From CAYSPT01 sp964432985 (GTDB lineage Bacteria > Muiribacteriota > CAYSPT01): a stretch of 32,608 nucleotides of DNA. The DNA lies in the NCBI GenBank assembly GCA_964432985.1, contig CAYSPT010000058.1, forward strand, positions 1 through 32,608. Reading direction: 5' to 3'. A program made the translations under genes and the position numbers. The notes below the pieces were generated by a model, which was not told the origin of the DNA, ran no database searches, and worked only from the letters and a program-made list of their open reading frames with translations. Shown piece by piece: positions 7,557-16,315 of this stretch (the stretch's first letter is position 1; each line of letters begins with the position of its first letter).

Positions 7557-8178
7557 AACGCTTAACCTTCTTCTTGACGCGTTTACGCTGGAAGAAGGCT
7601 TCCCGTTCGTTTTCTTCCAGCACCTCCTGGATATGGCTGATGACATCATTATACTCCGGAATGAACAGGTTCTCCAGGGCGTTGACACGGCGCCGTGTTT
7701 TTTCAACCTCCGAAGCCAGGCGCCAGATGGTGGCGTGCTTCTCGGCGTAGGAGACCAGTAGCGGCCTGAGCTCGGCGGCCAGGTTGAAGGCCTGCTCCAT
7801 GCTGGGGCTGCACTCCTCGGGTGAGGGCCGTGGCTGCAGCCGCGCTTCGGGGGCGGCGAAGTGGGGCAGCGCAACTCCCATCACGCTGCGGTACAGGGGA
7901 TCCAGTGTCAGGGGTTGTATTCCGAAAGCGTACACCTGCTGGATCTTCTCTTCCCCCATACGTAAATGGGCGTGGCGCACCAACTCCATGAGCTTGACCA
8001 GCCGGTCGTGAAACTCCCGGGCCACCTTCTCGAAGTCGTACAGGCTCCGCATCAGCTCTCCCAGCAGCACTTCTCGTTTCTGGTCCAGCAGGTCGTGCCC
8101 TTCCACCGCCAGCGCCAGCTCGCTTTTCAGCCTCAGGACGTTGGACTTGGTCGGTTGGGCTGATATCAGTGCCGCCAT
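7555..8178 (-). CDS. atpD: V/A-type ATPase subunit D (central shaft)
   Basis: 207 residues, the usual length of the family. The conserved start MAALISAQPTKSNVLRLKSE and long coiled-coil helices at both ends (residues ~10-75 and ~125-207) identify subunit D, the rotor shaft inside the A3B3 head. The C-terminus is very basic (QRKRVKKKVKR). AGGAG precedes ATG 8178. It follows B by about 100 nt and ends the ATPase genes. Confidence 0.95.
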   Translation of the reverse strand: MAALISAQPTKSNVLRLKSELALAVEGHDLLDQKREVLLGELMRSLYDFEKVAREFHDRLVKLMELVRHAHLRMGEEKIQQVYAFGIQPLTLDPLYRSVMGVALPHFAAPEARLQPRPSPEECSPSMEQAFNLAAELRPLLVSYAEKHATIWRLASEVEKTRRRVNALENLFIPEYNDVISHIQEVLEENEREAFFQRKRVKKKVKR

Positions 8179-8279
8179 ATGTCACTCCTTCAATCCTACT
8201 GGATTCGCCGGTCAAGCATGTCCTCCGACTTGATCGGGGGGCAGGCGAATGACTCACTTATTTCATTACTCTCTTCACG

Positions 8280-9656
8280 TTACAAATACCGAAAAATCTG
8301 ACTTTCGGTTACCCTGGTCAACTCTCCCTTGGGCAGTCCTCTTAGCAGGTCCCACCCTCGGTCGAGGGTTTCTTCGATGGTGCGGTTCTCGTCTTTCCCC
8401 TGGTTGATGAACGTCTGCTCGAAGGCAGTGCTGAACTCCAGGTAACTGCGATCGATCTCCGACAGTTCCTCTTCGCCGATGATGGACGCCAGCGACCGGG
8501 ACTGCTGGGCCCGGGCGTAGGCAGCGTAGAGCTGGCTGGCCAGGTTGGGGTGATCATCCCGGGTGAATCCCGCGCCGATCCCGTCTTTCATCAGGCGCGA
8601 CAACGACGGCAGCACCGTCACCGGAGGGAACACGCCGCTTTGTGAAAGCTCCCGCGACAGGACGATCTGCCCTTCGGTGATATAACCGGTGAGGTCGGGT
8701 ATCGGGTGGGTGATGTCCATACCCGGCATTGACAGGATAGGGATCTGGGTTATGGATCCGCTCTGGCCCTTGATACGGCCGGTGCGCTCGTAAAGGCTGG
8801 CCAGGTCGCTGTACATGTACCCCGGGTACCCCTTGCGGCTGGGGATCTCCTCCCGGGCCGACGAAAGCTCCCGAAGCGCTTCGCAGTAGTTGGTCATGTC
8901 GGAGAGGATGACCAGCACGTGCATCCCCTTGTCGAAGGCCAGGTACTCCGCCAGGGTGAGGGCGTAGCGGGGGGTAATCAACCGCTCTTCCGGCGGGTCG
9001 CCGGCCAGATTGAGGAACATGGTCACATGGGCGGCAGAGCCGGTGGATTCAAACTCCGACTGGAAGAACTGGGCGTCGTCGCTCTTGAGGCCCATGGCCC
9101 CGAAGATCACAGCGAACTCCGACTCCTCCTCAAGCAGCGTGGCCTGGCGGATAATCTGGGCGGCAATCTCGTTGTGGGGCAGGCCGCTTCCGGAAAAGAT
9201 GGGCAGCTTCTGTCCCCTGATCAGGGTGTTGAGGCCGTCGATGGCGCTAAGCCCGGTCTGGATGAACTCCCGGGGGTAGTCGCGCATGACCGGGTTGATG
9301 GGCAGACCGTTGATGTTCCTTTTGAACCGGGACACCGCCGGCGGGCCCCCGTCGAGCGGTTCGCCCACACCGTTGAATACCCGGCCCATCATGTGCTTGG
9401 AGACACCCAGCATCAGCGGTTCGCCCAGGAACCGCACCCGGGTGTCCCGCAGGGACAGACCGCGGGTCCCTTCGAACACCTGGATGTGGGTCTCGTCGCG
9501 GTCCACGTACAGCACCCGGCCCTTGCGCACGTGTCCGTCGGTTCCACGTACCTCGGCTACTTCGCCGAAGCTCACACCGGCGGCGCTTCTCACGGTGACG
9601 ACAGGGCCCTCAACAGAGTGAACCCCTATGTATTCCTTACCAGCACGGTCCTTCAT
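8280..9656 (-). CDS. atpB: V/A-type ATPase subunit B (non-catalytic)
   Basis: 458 residues. HSVEGPVVTVRSA, YPREFIQTGLSAIDG, FSGSGLPHNEIA and the C-terminal part (RSLASIIGEEELSEID) are typical of subunit B, which alternates with A in the hexameric head and lacks a true P-loop (GSGLPHN instead of GxxxxGKT). ATG 9656 has GAGGGAG 7 nt upstream. The first nine codons (MKDRAGKEY) are near-copies of two mini-ORFs directly upstream, so the extreme N-terminus may have been added by a local duplication; the conserved protein starts at about VHSVEG. Confidence 0.97.
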   Translation of the reverse strand: MKDRAGKEYIGVHSVEGPVVTVRSAAGVSFGEVAEVRGTDGHVRKGRVLYVDRDETHIQVFEGTRGLSLRDTRVRFLGEPLMLGVSKHMMGRVFNGVGEPLDGGPPAVSRFKRNINGLPINPVMRDYPREFIQTGLSAIDGLNTLIRGQKLPIFSGSGLPHNEIAAQIIRQATLLEEESEFAVIFGAMGLKSDDAQFFQSEFESTGSAAHVTMFLNLAGDPPEERLITPRYALTLAEYLAFDKGMHVLVILSDMTNYCEALRELSSAREEIPSRKGYPGYMYSDLASLYERTGRIKGQSGSITQIPILSMPGMDITHPIPDLTGYITEGQIVLSRELSQSGVFPPVTVLPSLSRLMKDGIGAGFTRDDHPNLASQLYAAYARAQQSRSLASIIGEEELSEIDRSYLEFSTAFEQTFINQGKDENRTIEETLDRGWDLLRGLPKGELTRVTESQIFRYL

Positions 9657-9657
9657 G

Positions 9658-9714
9658 CTAAGACTCCCTCAACGAAGTAGCCCAATCGTACTCTTTACCA
9701 GCACGGTCCTTCAT
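9658..9714 (-). CDS. Mini-ORF 2 (18 residues), copy of the atpB start
   Basis: ATG 9714 opens MKDRAGKEYDWATSLRES and ends with TAG 9660-9658, one base before the ATG of atpB (TAGCATG). Its first nine residues equal those of AtpB. It has its own ribosome binding site (AAAGGAG, 7 nt spacing) inside mini-ORF 1, and it carries the GAGGGAG used by atpB. Translation is well supported by signals; a role in coupling A and B translation is inferred. Confidence 0.5.
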   Translation of the reverse strand: MKDRAGKEYDWATSLRES

Positions 9715-9746
9715 GCAAAAGCTCCTTTGCCGGCTCTGTCTTTCAC
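9711..9746 (-). CDS. Mini-ORF 1 (11 residues), diverged copy of the atpB start
   Basis: GTG 9746 opens MKDRAGKGAFA and ends with a TGA that overlaps the ATG of mini-ORF 2 (ATGA). It starts 6 nt after the atpA stop, with GGAGG in the last codons of atpA about 10 nt upstream. It completes a chain atpA, mini-1, mini-2, atpB in which each start touches or nearly touches the previous stop. Confidence 0.45.
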   Translation of the reverse strand: MKDRAGKGAFA

Positions 9747-9752
9747 GCTAAA

Positions 9753-11543
9753 CTAACCTCCGTACCGCTGCCTGAGTTCGTCTATCTCTTCAGTCATCTG
9801 GGAGACGATCCCCCTGAATGCTTCGCTGTCGCTGTTTCGGATTTCGGACTTCATCCGTTTCAGCCTGGTAACCACCTCCAGGCCCAGTAGCTGGGTGACG
9901 GGAATACCCATCTTGATAAGGGGAACGGCAAGCTCGTTGAACTGCAGTATTACCTGGATCATCCTGAGCTGTTTTTCCACCGGGCAGTAGCAATCGATTA
10001 TATCGAAAGCGTTTTGCTGCAGGAACCCGGTCTTGATAACGGAAGCTACGGCCAGTACCAGGCGCTGGGCGTCGGGCAGGGCGTCGGGGCCCACCAGGCG
10101 GGCCACCTTCTGCAGCTGCTCTTCTTCCTGCAGGAGCCGCAGGGCTTCGGTGCGGAGTTTCGTCCACGGTATCTCCGGGTGGTTGTCCTGCCACCACTCC
10201 ACCAGATCAGGGCAGTACTCGCTGTAGCTTTCAAACCAGTTGATGGACGGGAAATGGCGCTCACCGGCCAGCGCCTTGTCCAGTGCCCAGAAGGTCCTGG
10301 TGAACCGCCTGGTGTGCTGGGTGACCGGCTCCGAGAAATCGCCGCCCTGAGGCGACACGGCCCCTACGGCGGTGATGGAGCCCACCCGTCCCGGGAACAC
10401 CTCGCCGTAACCGGCCCGCTCGTAGAACTCCGCCAGGCGGCTGGCCAGGTAGGCAGGGTAGCCTTCTTCGGCGGGCATCTCCTCCAGGCGGCCCGACATC
10501 TCCCGCAGCGCTTCCGCCCACCGGGAGGTGGAGTCGGCCATCATGGCCACGTGGTACCCCATGTCACGGTAGTACTCGGCCATGGTGATGGCGGTGTAGA
10601 CGCTCGATTCGCGGGCGGTCACCGGCATGTTGGAGGTGTTGGCCACCAGGATGGTGCGCTCCATCAGGGGACGTCCGGTGCGCGGATCGGTCAGGTGCGG
10701 AAACTCCTCCATAACCTGGGTCATCTCGTTGCCGCGCTCGCCGCAGCCGACGTACACGACGACATCGGCGTCAGCCCACTTGGCCAGCGCGTGCTGGGCC
10801 GTGGTCTTGCCGCTGCCGAAACCGCCCGGGATGGCGGCCACGCCGCCCTTGGGAATGGGGAAGAAAAAGTCGATCACCCGCTGGCCCGTGGTCAGCATCT
10901 CCCTGGGGAGCATCCGGCGGCGCAGGGGGCGGGGTATCCTGACCGGACTGGTTCGCAGCATCCGCACGGGAATTTCGTTACCAGGGCGGGAGGTGATGAC
11001 GGCCAGTTCATCCTCCAGGCGGTACTCTCCCGCCTCGGCGATCCTGGACACGATTCCCGTCACGCCCCGCGGTACCAGAATCCGGTGGACAATGGACTCG
11101 GTTTCCCTGACCTCTCCGATAATCGACAGGGGTCTCACTTCGTTTCCCACTGTAACGGTGGGTGTGAACCTCCAGGTTGTTTCCCGGTCCAGGGCCGGCG
11201 GTTTCAAACCCGAGGTAAGAAAGGTCCCGCTGGCTTCGGCCAGGGCTTTAAGCGGCCGCTGTAACCCGTCGAACACGCCGCCCATGAGGCCCGGTCCCAG
11301 CTCCACGGACAGGGGAATTCCCAGACCTGTCACCACCGCTCCCGGGACCAGCCCGGTGGTGTCCTCGTATACCTGGATGACGGCCATTCCTTCGTTAAGG
11401 GAAATTACTTCGCCCACCAGGTGTTCGTCGCCCACCTCCACCTGGTCGCCGACGCTGGCGCCCATCAAACCCTCGGCCCGGACCAGGGGCCCTGATATGG
11501 ACGTCAGTACACCGCGGCTCCGGGTGGCGTGATCAGCTATCAT
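9753..11543 (-). CDS. atpA: V/A-type ATPase subunit A (catalytic)
   Basis: 596 residues from ATG 11543. Walker A GGFGSGKT (240-247), the family's non-homologous region (GEVRETESIVHRILVPRGV) and VYVGCGERGNEM, TSRWAEALREMSGRLEEMP and SGRVGSITAVGAVSPQGGD are diagnostic of subunit A, which binds and hydrolyses or makes ATP on the cytoplasmic side. The start overlaps the end of atpE by 11 nt; GGAG is 5 nt upstream. An in-frame start 27 nt further up would add residues not seen in the family. The gene is intact. Confidence 0.97.
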   Translation of the reverse strand: MIADHATRSRGVLTSISGPLVRAEGLMGASVGDQVEVGDEHLVGEVISLNEGMAVIQVYEDTTGLVPGAVVTGLGIPLSVELGPGLMGGVFDGLQRPLKALAEASGTFLTSGLKPPALDRETTWRFTPTVTVGNEVRPLSIIGEVRETESIVHRILVPRGVTGIVSRIAEAGEYRLEDELAVITSRPGNEIPVRMLRTSPVRIPRPLRRRMLPREMLTTGQRVIDFFFPIPKGGVAAIPGGFGSGKTTAQHALAKWADADVVVYVGCGERGNEMTQVMEEFPHLTDPRTGRPLMERTILVANTSNMPVTARESSVYTAITMAEYYRDMGYHVAMMADSTSRWAEALREMSGRLEEMPAEEGYPAYLASRLAEFYERAGYGEVFPGRVGSITAVGAVSPQGGDFSEPVTQHTRRFTRTFWALDKALAGERHFPSINWFESYSEYCPDLVEWWQDNHPEIPWTKLRTEALRLLQEEEQLQKVARLVGPDALPDAQRLVLAVASVIKTGFLQQNAFDIIDCYCPVEKQLRMIQVILQFNELAVPLIKMGIPVTQLLGLEVVTRLKRMKSEIRNSDSEAFRGIVSQMTEEIDELRQRYGG

Positions 11544-12318
11544 ACTGTCTCCATTCCTCCAGTACCTCAAACAAAATAACCAGCAGTTCTTCCTTGTGCC
11601 GGTAGAGGATTTCCTCGAAGGTGTTGTGAAAGACCACCAGGCAATGGTGGTCTTCGACCACCAGCCCCGGGTGATCTTCGGACGGTTCCCGTATCACCAG
11701 GCATCCCCCGGCGGTATCGATGCCTTCTTCGGAAAGCGTCAAAAAAACCTCATTTTTGCACGCTTTATTGACCTCTCCGGTGATAGCTTCGAAACGGTTG
11801 TCCCGGTACAGAAACGGCAGGTCCTCCGCCGATACCCGCACCGTGAACCGGTAGGGGTCGGTCCTCTCCCCGCCATCTAAGTGGCTGACCCCGTCTGCAA
11901 TCAGGCGTGTCAGGATCCCGGTGTAGTGCTCGTCGCGGGGAAACTCCCGAAACCGCCGGGGCAGGTCGTTCAGGAAGGCTTCCACCAGGTGCTCCTTGTG
12001 CTTTTCGATCATGACGTGCCGCTTGATAGTCAGGCTGGCCTGGTGCCGGGCGCGTTTGAGCTGCTCGGCGGTATCCATCTCTTCTTGAGCTTCCGACAGG
12101 ATCCGGCCGGCTTCCCGCTCGGCCAGTTCCTTCTCTTTTTCCGCCACTCTCTTGGCCCGCCGCAGCATCTCCCCTATTTGCCGTTCGGCTTCCTGGCGAA
12201 CTGTTTCCACCAGCGAAGTGGAAGCTGCCGCTCCGGGTCCCTTTTTACGCCGCCTCAGTACCTGGGGCAGCAGGGCTTCGTTGAAAGCCGGTCTGGTTTT
12301 TTTATCTTCCGTGCTCAT
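11533..12318 (-). CDS. atpE: V/A-type ATPase subunit E (peripheral stalk)
   Basis: 261 residues, longer than the usual ~190-210. A long charged helix (residues ~35-115, rich in E, K, R and A) precedes a folded C-terminal part with GVSHLDGGERTDPYRF and GGCLVIREP, the typical stator subunit E plan. The extra length is an N-terminal basic segment (LRRRKKGPG) and a C-terminal tail (FEVLEEWRQYDS). ATG 12318 overlaps the atpF stop (ATGA), so the two are translationally coupled. Confidence 0.88.
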   Translation of the reverse strand: MSTEDKKTRPAFNEALLPQVLRRRKKGPGAAASTSLVETVRQEAERQIGEMLRRAKRVAEKEKELAEREAGRILSEAQEEMDTAEQLKRARHQASLTIKRHVMIEKHKEHLVEAFLNDLPRRFREFPRDEHYTGILTRLIADGVSHLDGGERTDPYRFTVRVSAEDLPFLYRDNRFEAITGEVNKACKNEVFLTLSEEGIDTAGGCLVIREPSEDHPGLVVEDHHCLVVFHNTFEEILYRHKEELLVILFEVLEEWRQYDS

Positions 12319-12626
12319 TGGACCTTGATTCCCACCGTTCGTGCCACCATCTGGAGCGTGTTGTCAATTTCCCGGGAGCGCCCAGTCAGGTCGGGAATTT
12401 CGATGATGACGGATTCTCCCCGGGTGGAGACCTTGATCTGCTGGATGGCTTCACCCATTCCCGCCGCCAGTGACGTGGGTATGAGGATCATGACCGGTTC
12501 GCTTCCCGACAGCGCCTGACGGATTTTTTTGAGCGCTTCTCCCGGATCGTCGGTCACCTCTCCAGACACTCCCAGGAGGGTGAGCGTTCTCACCGTCAGA
12601 ATGTCTCCGATGCAGATGACTTCCAT
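12315..12626 (-). CDS. atpF: V/A-type ATPase subunit F
   Basis: 103 residues, normal for subunit F (NtpG in enterococcal naming), the small rotor protein bound to D. MEVICIGDILTVRTLTLLGV at the start and IPTSLAAGM in the middle match the CheY-like fold of the family. No strong Shine-Dalgarno sequence is seen before ATG 12626. It is coupled to atpE by a 4-nt overlap and follows atpK by 58 nt. Confidence 0.88.
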   Translation of the reverse strand: MEVICIGDILTVRTLTLLGVSGEVTDDPGEALKKIRQALSGSEPVMILIPTSLAAGMGEAIQQIKVSTRGESVIIEIPDLTGRSREIDNTLQMVARTVGIKVQ

Positions 12627-12684
12627 TACTGGATTACGTCCATTTATTCCACGTTTTCACGTTCCCTCGACCGCTTAAAACCGG

Positions 12685-13047
12685 TCAGACCTTACCCAGG
12701 ATCATGATGCTGACGATCAGGCCGTAGATGGCGATCCCTTCAGCCAGACCCACGTAGATGATCAACCGTACCATGAGTTCCGGGCGTTCGGCTACCGCTC
12801 CCATAGCGGCGGAGCCCACGGCGCTGACGGCCCACCCGGCGCCGATGCAGCCGACACCCACCGAGATGGCAGCGGCGATATAGGCTATTCCGGCTTTCAT
12901 GTAATCCTTGCTCTCGGCCGGTTTCTCACCGTGGGCCGCCTCATCCGACGCCCAGCCGGTGTTGCACAGCCCCAGCACCAGCAGGACGAGCGCGGCGACC
13001 AGCAGCAACCAGTTGAACAGCTTGATTCCCTGGAGAATTCGCTTCAT
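12685..13047 (-). CDS. atpK: V/A-type ATPase subunit K (c-ring proteolipid) with N-terminal signal-like helix
   Basis: 120 residues: a hydrophobic N-terminal segment (about 11-30, then GWASDEA) that looks like a signal peptide or extra helix, a polar linker with KPAESKDY, then the two-helix hairpin (52-83 and 90-117). The ion-binding carboxylate is E103 in LAEGIAIYG. One hairpin per chain is the bacterial/Thermus plan; the eukaryotic form has two. The motif after the Glu (G and not S/T) suggests protons and not sodium, but this is an inference. Confidence 0.92.
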   Translation of the reverse strand: MKRILQGIKLFNWLLLVAALVLLVLGLCNTGWASDEAAHGEKPAESKDYMKAGIAYIAAAISVGVGCIGAGWAVSAVGSAAMGAVAERPELMVRLIIYVGLAEGIAIYGLIVSIMILGKV

Positions 13048-13139
13048 GATGCTATTTCCCGCCTTTCAAACACTTATCATTGCCGGGCAGATTCTCGTGT
13101 CTGACATGGTGAACCCGAATAATTGCTAAATTATTCGGC

Positions 13140-15176
13140 TTACGCCAGTTTTTCGAATTTTCTGCCGGTGTCACTGAAGATTTTCGAAAACACTTCATAA
13201 TATTCCAGCCGCATGCACTGGATCAAAACCACGATTCCTTCACAAAAAACGATAAGAACATTCCCCATTATCAGACTCAGCGTGTCGCCGATGAAACCGC
13301 TTTCGAGGACTTTTTGCACTTCGAACACGGCGGCCATCAGGGCGGCGTGGTTCAGGGCGAAGGCCGCCACCCGGATGAATGAAACGGTGTTGGCCATAAG
13401 ACTCAGGATGATCTCCATCGGTTTGAAGAGCGTCTCGGAGAGTTCGGGCTCTTCCAGCTCTTCTTCCGGTAAGGTCACCGGGGCGTCACCGTCTCCTTCC
13501 CCCGGAGGAGAAAGGATGTGCTTGTCGAATGTCCGTTTACCGGTAGTCTCAGTTCGCCACTTCCAGAAAAGGTGGTCGCCGGCGGTCACCGCCAGGAGGG
13601 GAACTCCCAGCATCAGAATCCCCGCCCAGACCGGTATGGCCCGGCCTGATTTCCTGAATACATCGAACAAGAGGACCAGCGCGCTCCAATAGAAAAGCGT
13701 GCTGCACAACCCCCACTGGCCAAACAATCCGCTTCGCAGGCGCCCCGAACGGATGCACTGGGCCAGGTTGAAGATCAGGGCCATGCTCATCAGGGAAACA
13801 CCCAGGGTGATACCTATTTTCAACGCGATCAGCGGCTCCTCAAGCGGTCTGAACCACAGCGGCTCGAACATGTGCTCGAAGCCGAACAGCGATCCGAACA
13901 GGATACCGAAGACCACCGCGGAACCGCCGCAGTACATGAGTACCCCCCCGAAATCATGAAAAAATGACGATTTCTTAAGCACTACGGTAAACATCCATCC
14001 CAGGGCCGCCAGCGTCAGGCCGTGGCCGATATCCCCGAACATCATCCCGAACATGATCATGAAGGAGACGGCGAAAAGAATGGTGGGGTCGAAGTTGTGG
14101 TACGCCGGCTGCCCGTACATCTCCACCAGGCAGCGAAACGGCCGCAGCCACCCGGGGTGGTCCAGGCAGGTGGGGACGGTCACGTGCTCCTCCAGCACTT
14201 CCGGTACCTCTTCGGCGGGGCGCGAGTCGATCCATAGCTTACGGCCCAGGGAATCGGTCAATTCATCCGTAATCTCCCGGGCGCACCGGCTGGGGACCCA
14301 GGCGGCCATGAAGTACCCGGCCCGGCTCTGCAGGCACCGGTCCATGACCTTGAGCACCCGCTGGTTGAGGATCAGGTCGGCCCATAGTTCCCTGAGGCGC
14401 CTGGTCTCGTCTTCCTTGAGCGCCCGCAGTTCGGCATTGGCCTTCTCGCATCGCGCGGCGGTCTCCCGCAGGTCCTTTTCTAAAAGATCGCACTTGTTTA
14501 TGTACTCCGGCGGGATGGTTACCGGCGTCCACTGGGCGGCCAGGAGGGCCTGCTGCAGGTCCGAGCGGTGCTCCTTCAATACTCCCAGGCACACCAGCAG
14601 GAGAGTTCCTTCGGGATTGAGCGCTACTTCCATGAGATTTGGAATCCCCTCCAGGGCTTCAGCCAGTGTGTCAAACGCGTCGTTGGGGATGAGACCCACC
14701 CTGAACGAGCCCTGGCTGCCCTGCTGGAAGGCACCGGGGTCGAGCTGCTTCTCTGCCAGTCTTTTGGTGATCCAGGACAGCGTTTCCAACCGGGTGGTCT
14801 TTTCTTTACAAAGATTCACGGTTTGCTTCAACGGCCTGACCCTGGAGTTGATATCGTCCAGTTCTTTGCGGATGATATCAACGGCGTTGAAGGGATCGAG
14901 CCTGGGGATGCGCCCTGGCGCCAGCCCGTGGCGGGAGTCTGCCCTGGTTCCAAGAGATTCCGCCGCGGTCTTGATATCCTTCTTCAGGGCGGTAATGGCT
15001 TCCTGGATGTCGTCGGTGGTTACCGGCGTGTAGTCCGGGTCGTGGGGGATGAAGTTTGCCGCCTGCTCCACGTGCACGGCGCTGCACTTGACCAGGCAGC
15101 GCGACACGTCGGGAAGCGCCTTTTTCAGCACCACCATCCTGAGCAGGTGCAATCGCTCGGGCTTCAGCAAACTCAC
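13140..15176 (-). CDS. atpI: V/A-type ATPase subunit I (a-subunit, stator membrane protein)
   Basis: 678 residues. The cytoplasmic half (1 to ~330) has coiled-coil segments; the C-terminal half has about seven or eight membrane helices, starting at ILFAVSFMIMFGMMFGDIGHG, the most conserved stretch of the family. The helix SLMANTVSFIRVAAFALNHA (about 590-610) carries the essential Arg of the ion half-channels. GTG 15176 overlaps the atpC stop by GTGA. The protein forms the interface with the K ring and anchors the peripheral stalks. Confidence 0.95.
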   Translation of the reverse strand: MSLLKPERLHLLRMVVLKKALPDVSRCLVKCSAVHVEQAANFIPHDPDYTPVTTDDIQEAITALKKDIKTAAESLGTRADSRHGLAPGRIPRLDPFNAVDIIRKELDDINSRVRPLKQTVNLCKEKTTRLETLSWITKRLAEKQLDPGAFQQGSQGSFRVGLIPNDAFDTLAEALEGIPNLMEVALNPEGTLLLVCLGVLKEHRSDLQQALLAAQWTPVTIPPEYINKCDLLEKDLRETAARCEKANAELRALKEDETRRLRELWADLILNQRVLKVMDRCLQSRAGYFMAAWVPSRCAREITDELTDSLGRKLWIDSRPAEEVPEVLEEHVTVPTCLDHPGWLRPFRCLVEMYGQPAYHNFDPTILFAVSFMIMFGMMFGDIGHGLTLAALGWMFTVVLKKSSFFHDFGGVLMYCGGSAVVFGILFGSLFGFEHMFEPLWFRPLEEPLIALKIGITLGVSLMSMALIFNLAQCIRSGRLRSGLFGQWGLCSTLFYWSALVLLFDVFRKSGRAIPVWAGILMLGVPLLAVTAGDHLFWKWRTETTGKRTFDKHILSPPGEGDGDAPVTLPEEELEEPELSETLFKPMEIILSLMANTVSFIRVAAFALNHAALMAAVFEVQKVLESGFIGDTLSLIMGNVLIVFCEGIVVLIQCMRLEYYEVFSKIFSDTGRKFEKLA

Positions 15177-16315
15177 CTGGTCACCGCTCCTTCCGTAACG
15201 AGTGTTGTTTCCAGAACTCCGGGCGGCATGGCAAACCGCTTGGACTGGATGACCGAAATTATATCTTCCAGGATGTATTTCTGGGCCATGACAAACGAGA
15301 TAAAGCTGTTCAGGGTAAAGGGTACGGTTACCTGCTTGCGGGTAATCTCCCGGTACAGCCGCCGGTTGCCGAGCACGTCCAGTTCTTCGAGGGTTTCCAC
15401 CCCGCGTGAGGATGTTCTCCGGCCCTTGTGAAAGAGCAGCTGGTGCAGTCTTCCCGCCGGCAGGGCGGCGATGGATTCAGCTACCGTGCTCCCTTCCATA
15501 ACGGCGTTGAAATGATCACGGGTGAAGCATTCGGATGTGAACGGGATGAAGTACCGGGTCTCGGGGGCGTCCATCTGGTGGTAGAACCGCATTCGCAGAG
15601 CCCAGTTGAACTCCTTGAAACCCGCGTACAGATCCAGGATGTGGAACCGGGCGGCGGCGGCTTCATCGGTTGCGAGTCTCCCGGCGGCTTCGGCGAGCAG
15701 GGCGAGATACCCGGCGTCCAGGACGATCTCGAAGTAGTATAAAAATGGTTTACGCTCGTATTGCGACAGCGCTTTGGCAACCGGTTTGGCCAGGGGAGTT
15801 CCCCGAACCATGGCCGGAAGATCGTCGGCAGCAAAGACTTCTTTGCCAGGGTCGGATTCCTCCCGGGTAAGAAAGGTGCCGGGGGACGGTTCCGCCGTCA
15901 TCTCCGCGGAAAAATCGGGGAATACAGCTTTTCTAAAGTAACGTTTCAGTACGGCAAAATCGTAGGACGATAAAAAAACGCGGAGCAGGTGGGCTGCCTG
16001 CACCGGCAGGAACTTGAGCAGCATCCGGCAGCAGTTCTTGTAATGCTGATGAAGGCTGCTTTCGGCCCCCACCACCGGTAGCAATACCGGTGGTGCCACC
16101 ACCGGTGACGCAAGCGGTTGCCCGCTTGTGACCGGATGTGTGCCTGCGCTGCCGGACAGCGCGAATTGCGGAATCTGCCGGGGCAATTCTTCCAGACAGG
16201 AGGCAAGATCCGGTGTTCTGATCAGGGCGTTTACGATATCCGGTGTATAGCCTTTTTGGCGCAGGGCGCCCAGGACGCTATTGGCCGCTGAATAGGCAAG
16301 CACGTTGCGTATCAC
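15173..16315 (-). CDS. atpC: V/A-type ATPase subunit C (AC39/d-like rotor cap)
   Basis: 380 residues, slightly long for the family (~320-350). NRRLYREITRKQVTVPFT and the following SFISFVMAQKYILEDIISVI near the C-terminus match subunit C, the socket joining the D/F shaft to the K ring. The extra length is a Val/Pro/Ala-rich segment around residues 65-85 (SPVVAPPVLLPVV), whose DNA is a perfect 11-bp inverted repeat (16070-16095), so it looks like a repeat insertion. GTG 16315 overlaps the upstream stop (GTGA). Position between H and I supports the call. Confidence 0.88.
   Translation of the reverse strand: MIRNVLAYSAANSVLGALRQKGYTPDIVNALIRTPDLASCLEELPRQIPQFALSGSAGTHPVTSGQPLASPVVAPPVLLPVVGAESSLHQHYKNCCRMLLKFLPVQAAHLLRVFLSSYDFAVLKRYFRKAVFPDFSAEMTAEPSPGTFLTREESDPGKEVFAADDLPAMVRGTPLAKPVAKALSQYERKPFLYYFEIVLDAGYLALLAEAAGRLATDEAAAARFHILDLYAGFKEFNWALRMRFYHQMDAPETRYFIPFTSECFTRDHFNAVMEGSTVAESIAALPAGRLHQLLFHKGRRTSSRGVETLEELDVLGNRRLYREITRKQVTVPFTLNSFISFVMAQKYILEDIISVIQSKRFAMPPGVLETTLVTEGAVTR
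16070..16095 (-). repeat. Perfect 11-bp hairpin inside atpC
   Basis: CACCACCGGTA (16070-16080), loop GCAA, TACCGGTGGTG (16085-16095), followed by another CCACCACCGGT. The hairpin would form in the mRNA and encodes the Val/Pro-rich insertion of AtpC. Confidence 0.85.

Noticed and set aside
8196..8219. Seven-codon ORF MLDRRIQ with GGAGG between atpB and atpD
   Set aside because: Too short to judge and not a copy of a neighbouring start, unlike the mini-ORFs before atpB.
10014..11264. Long open frame (416 codons) on the plus strand across atpA
   Set aside because: It is antisense to a clearly conserved catalytic subunit; long shadow frames are expected in GC-rich coding DNA. The same holds for other plus-strand frames over the ATPase and kinase genes.
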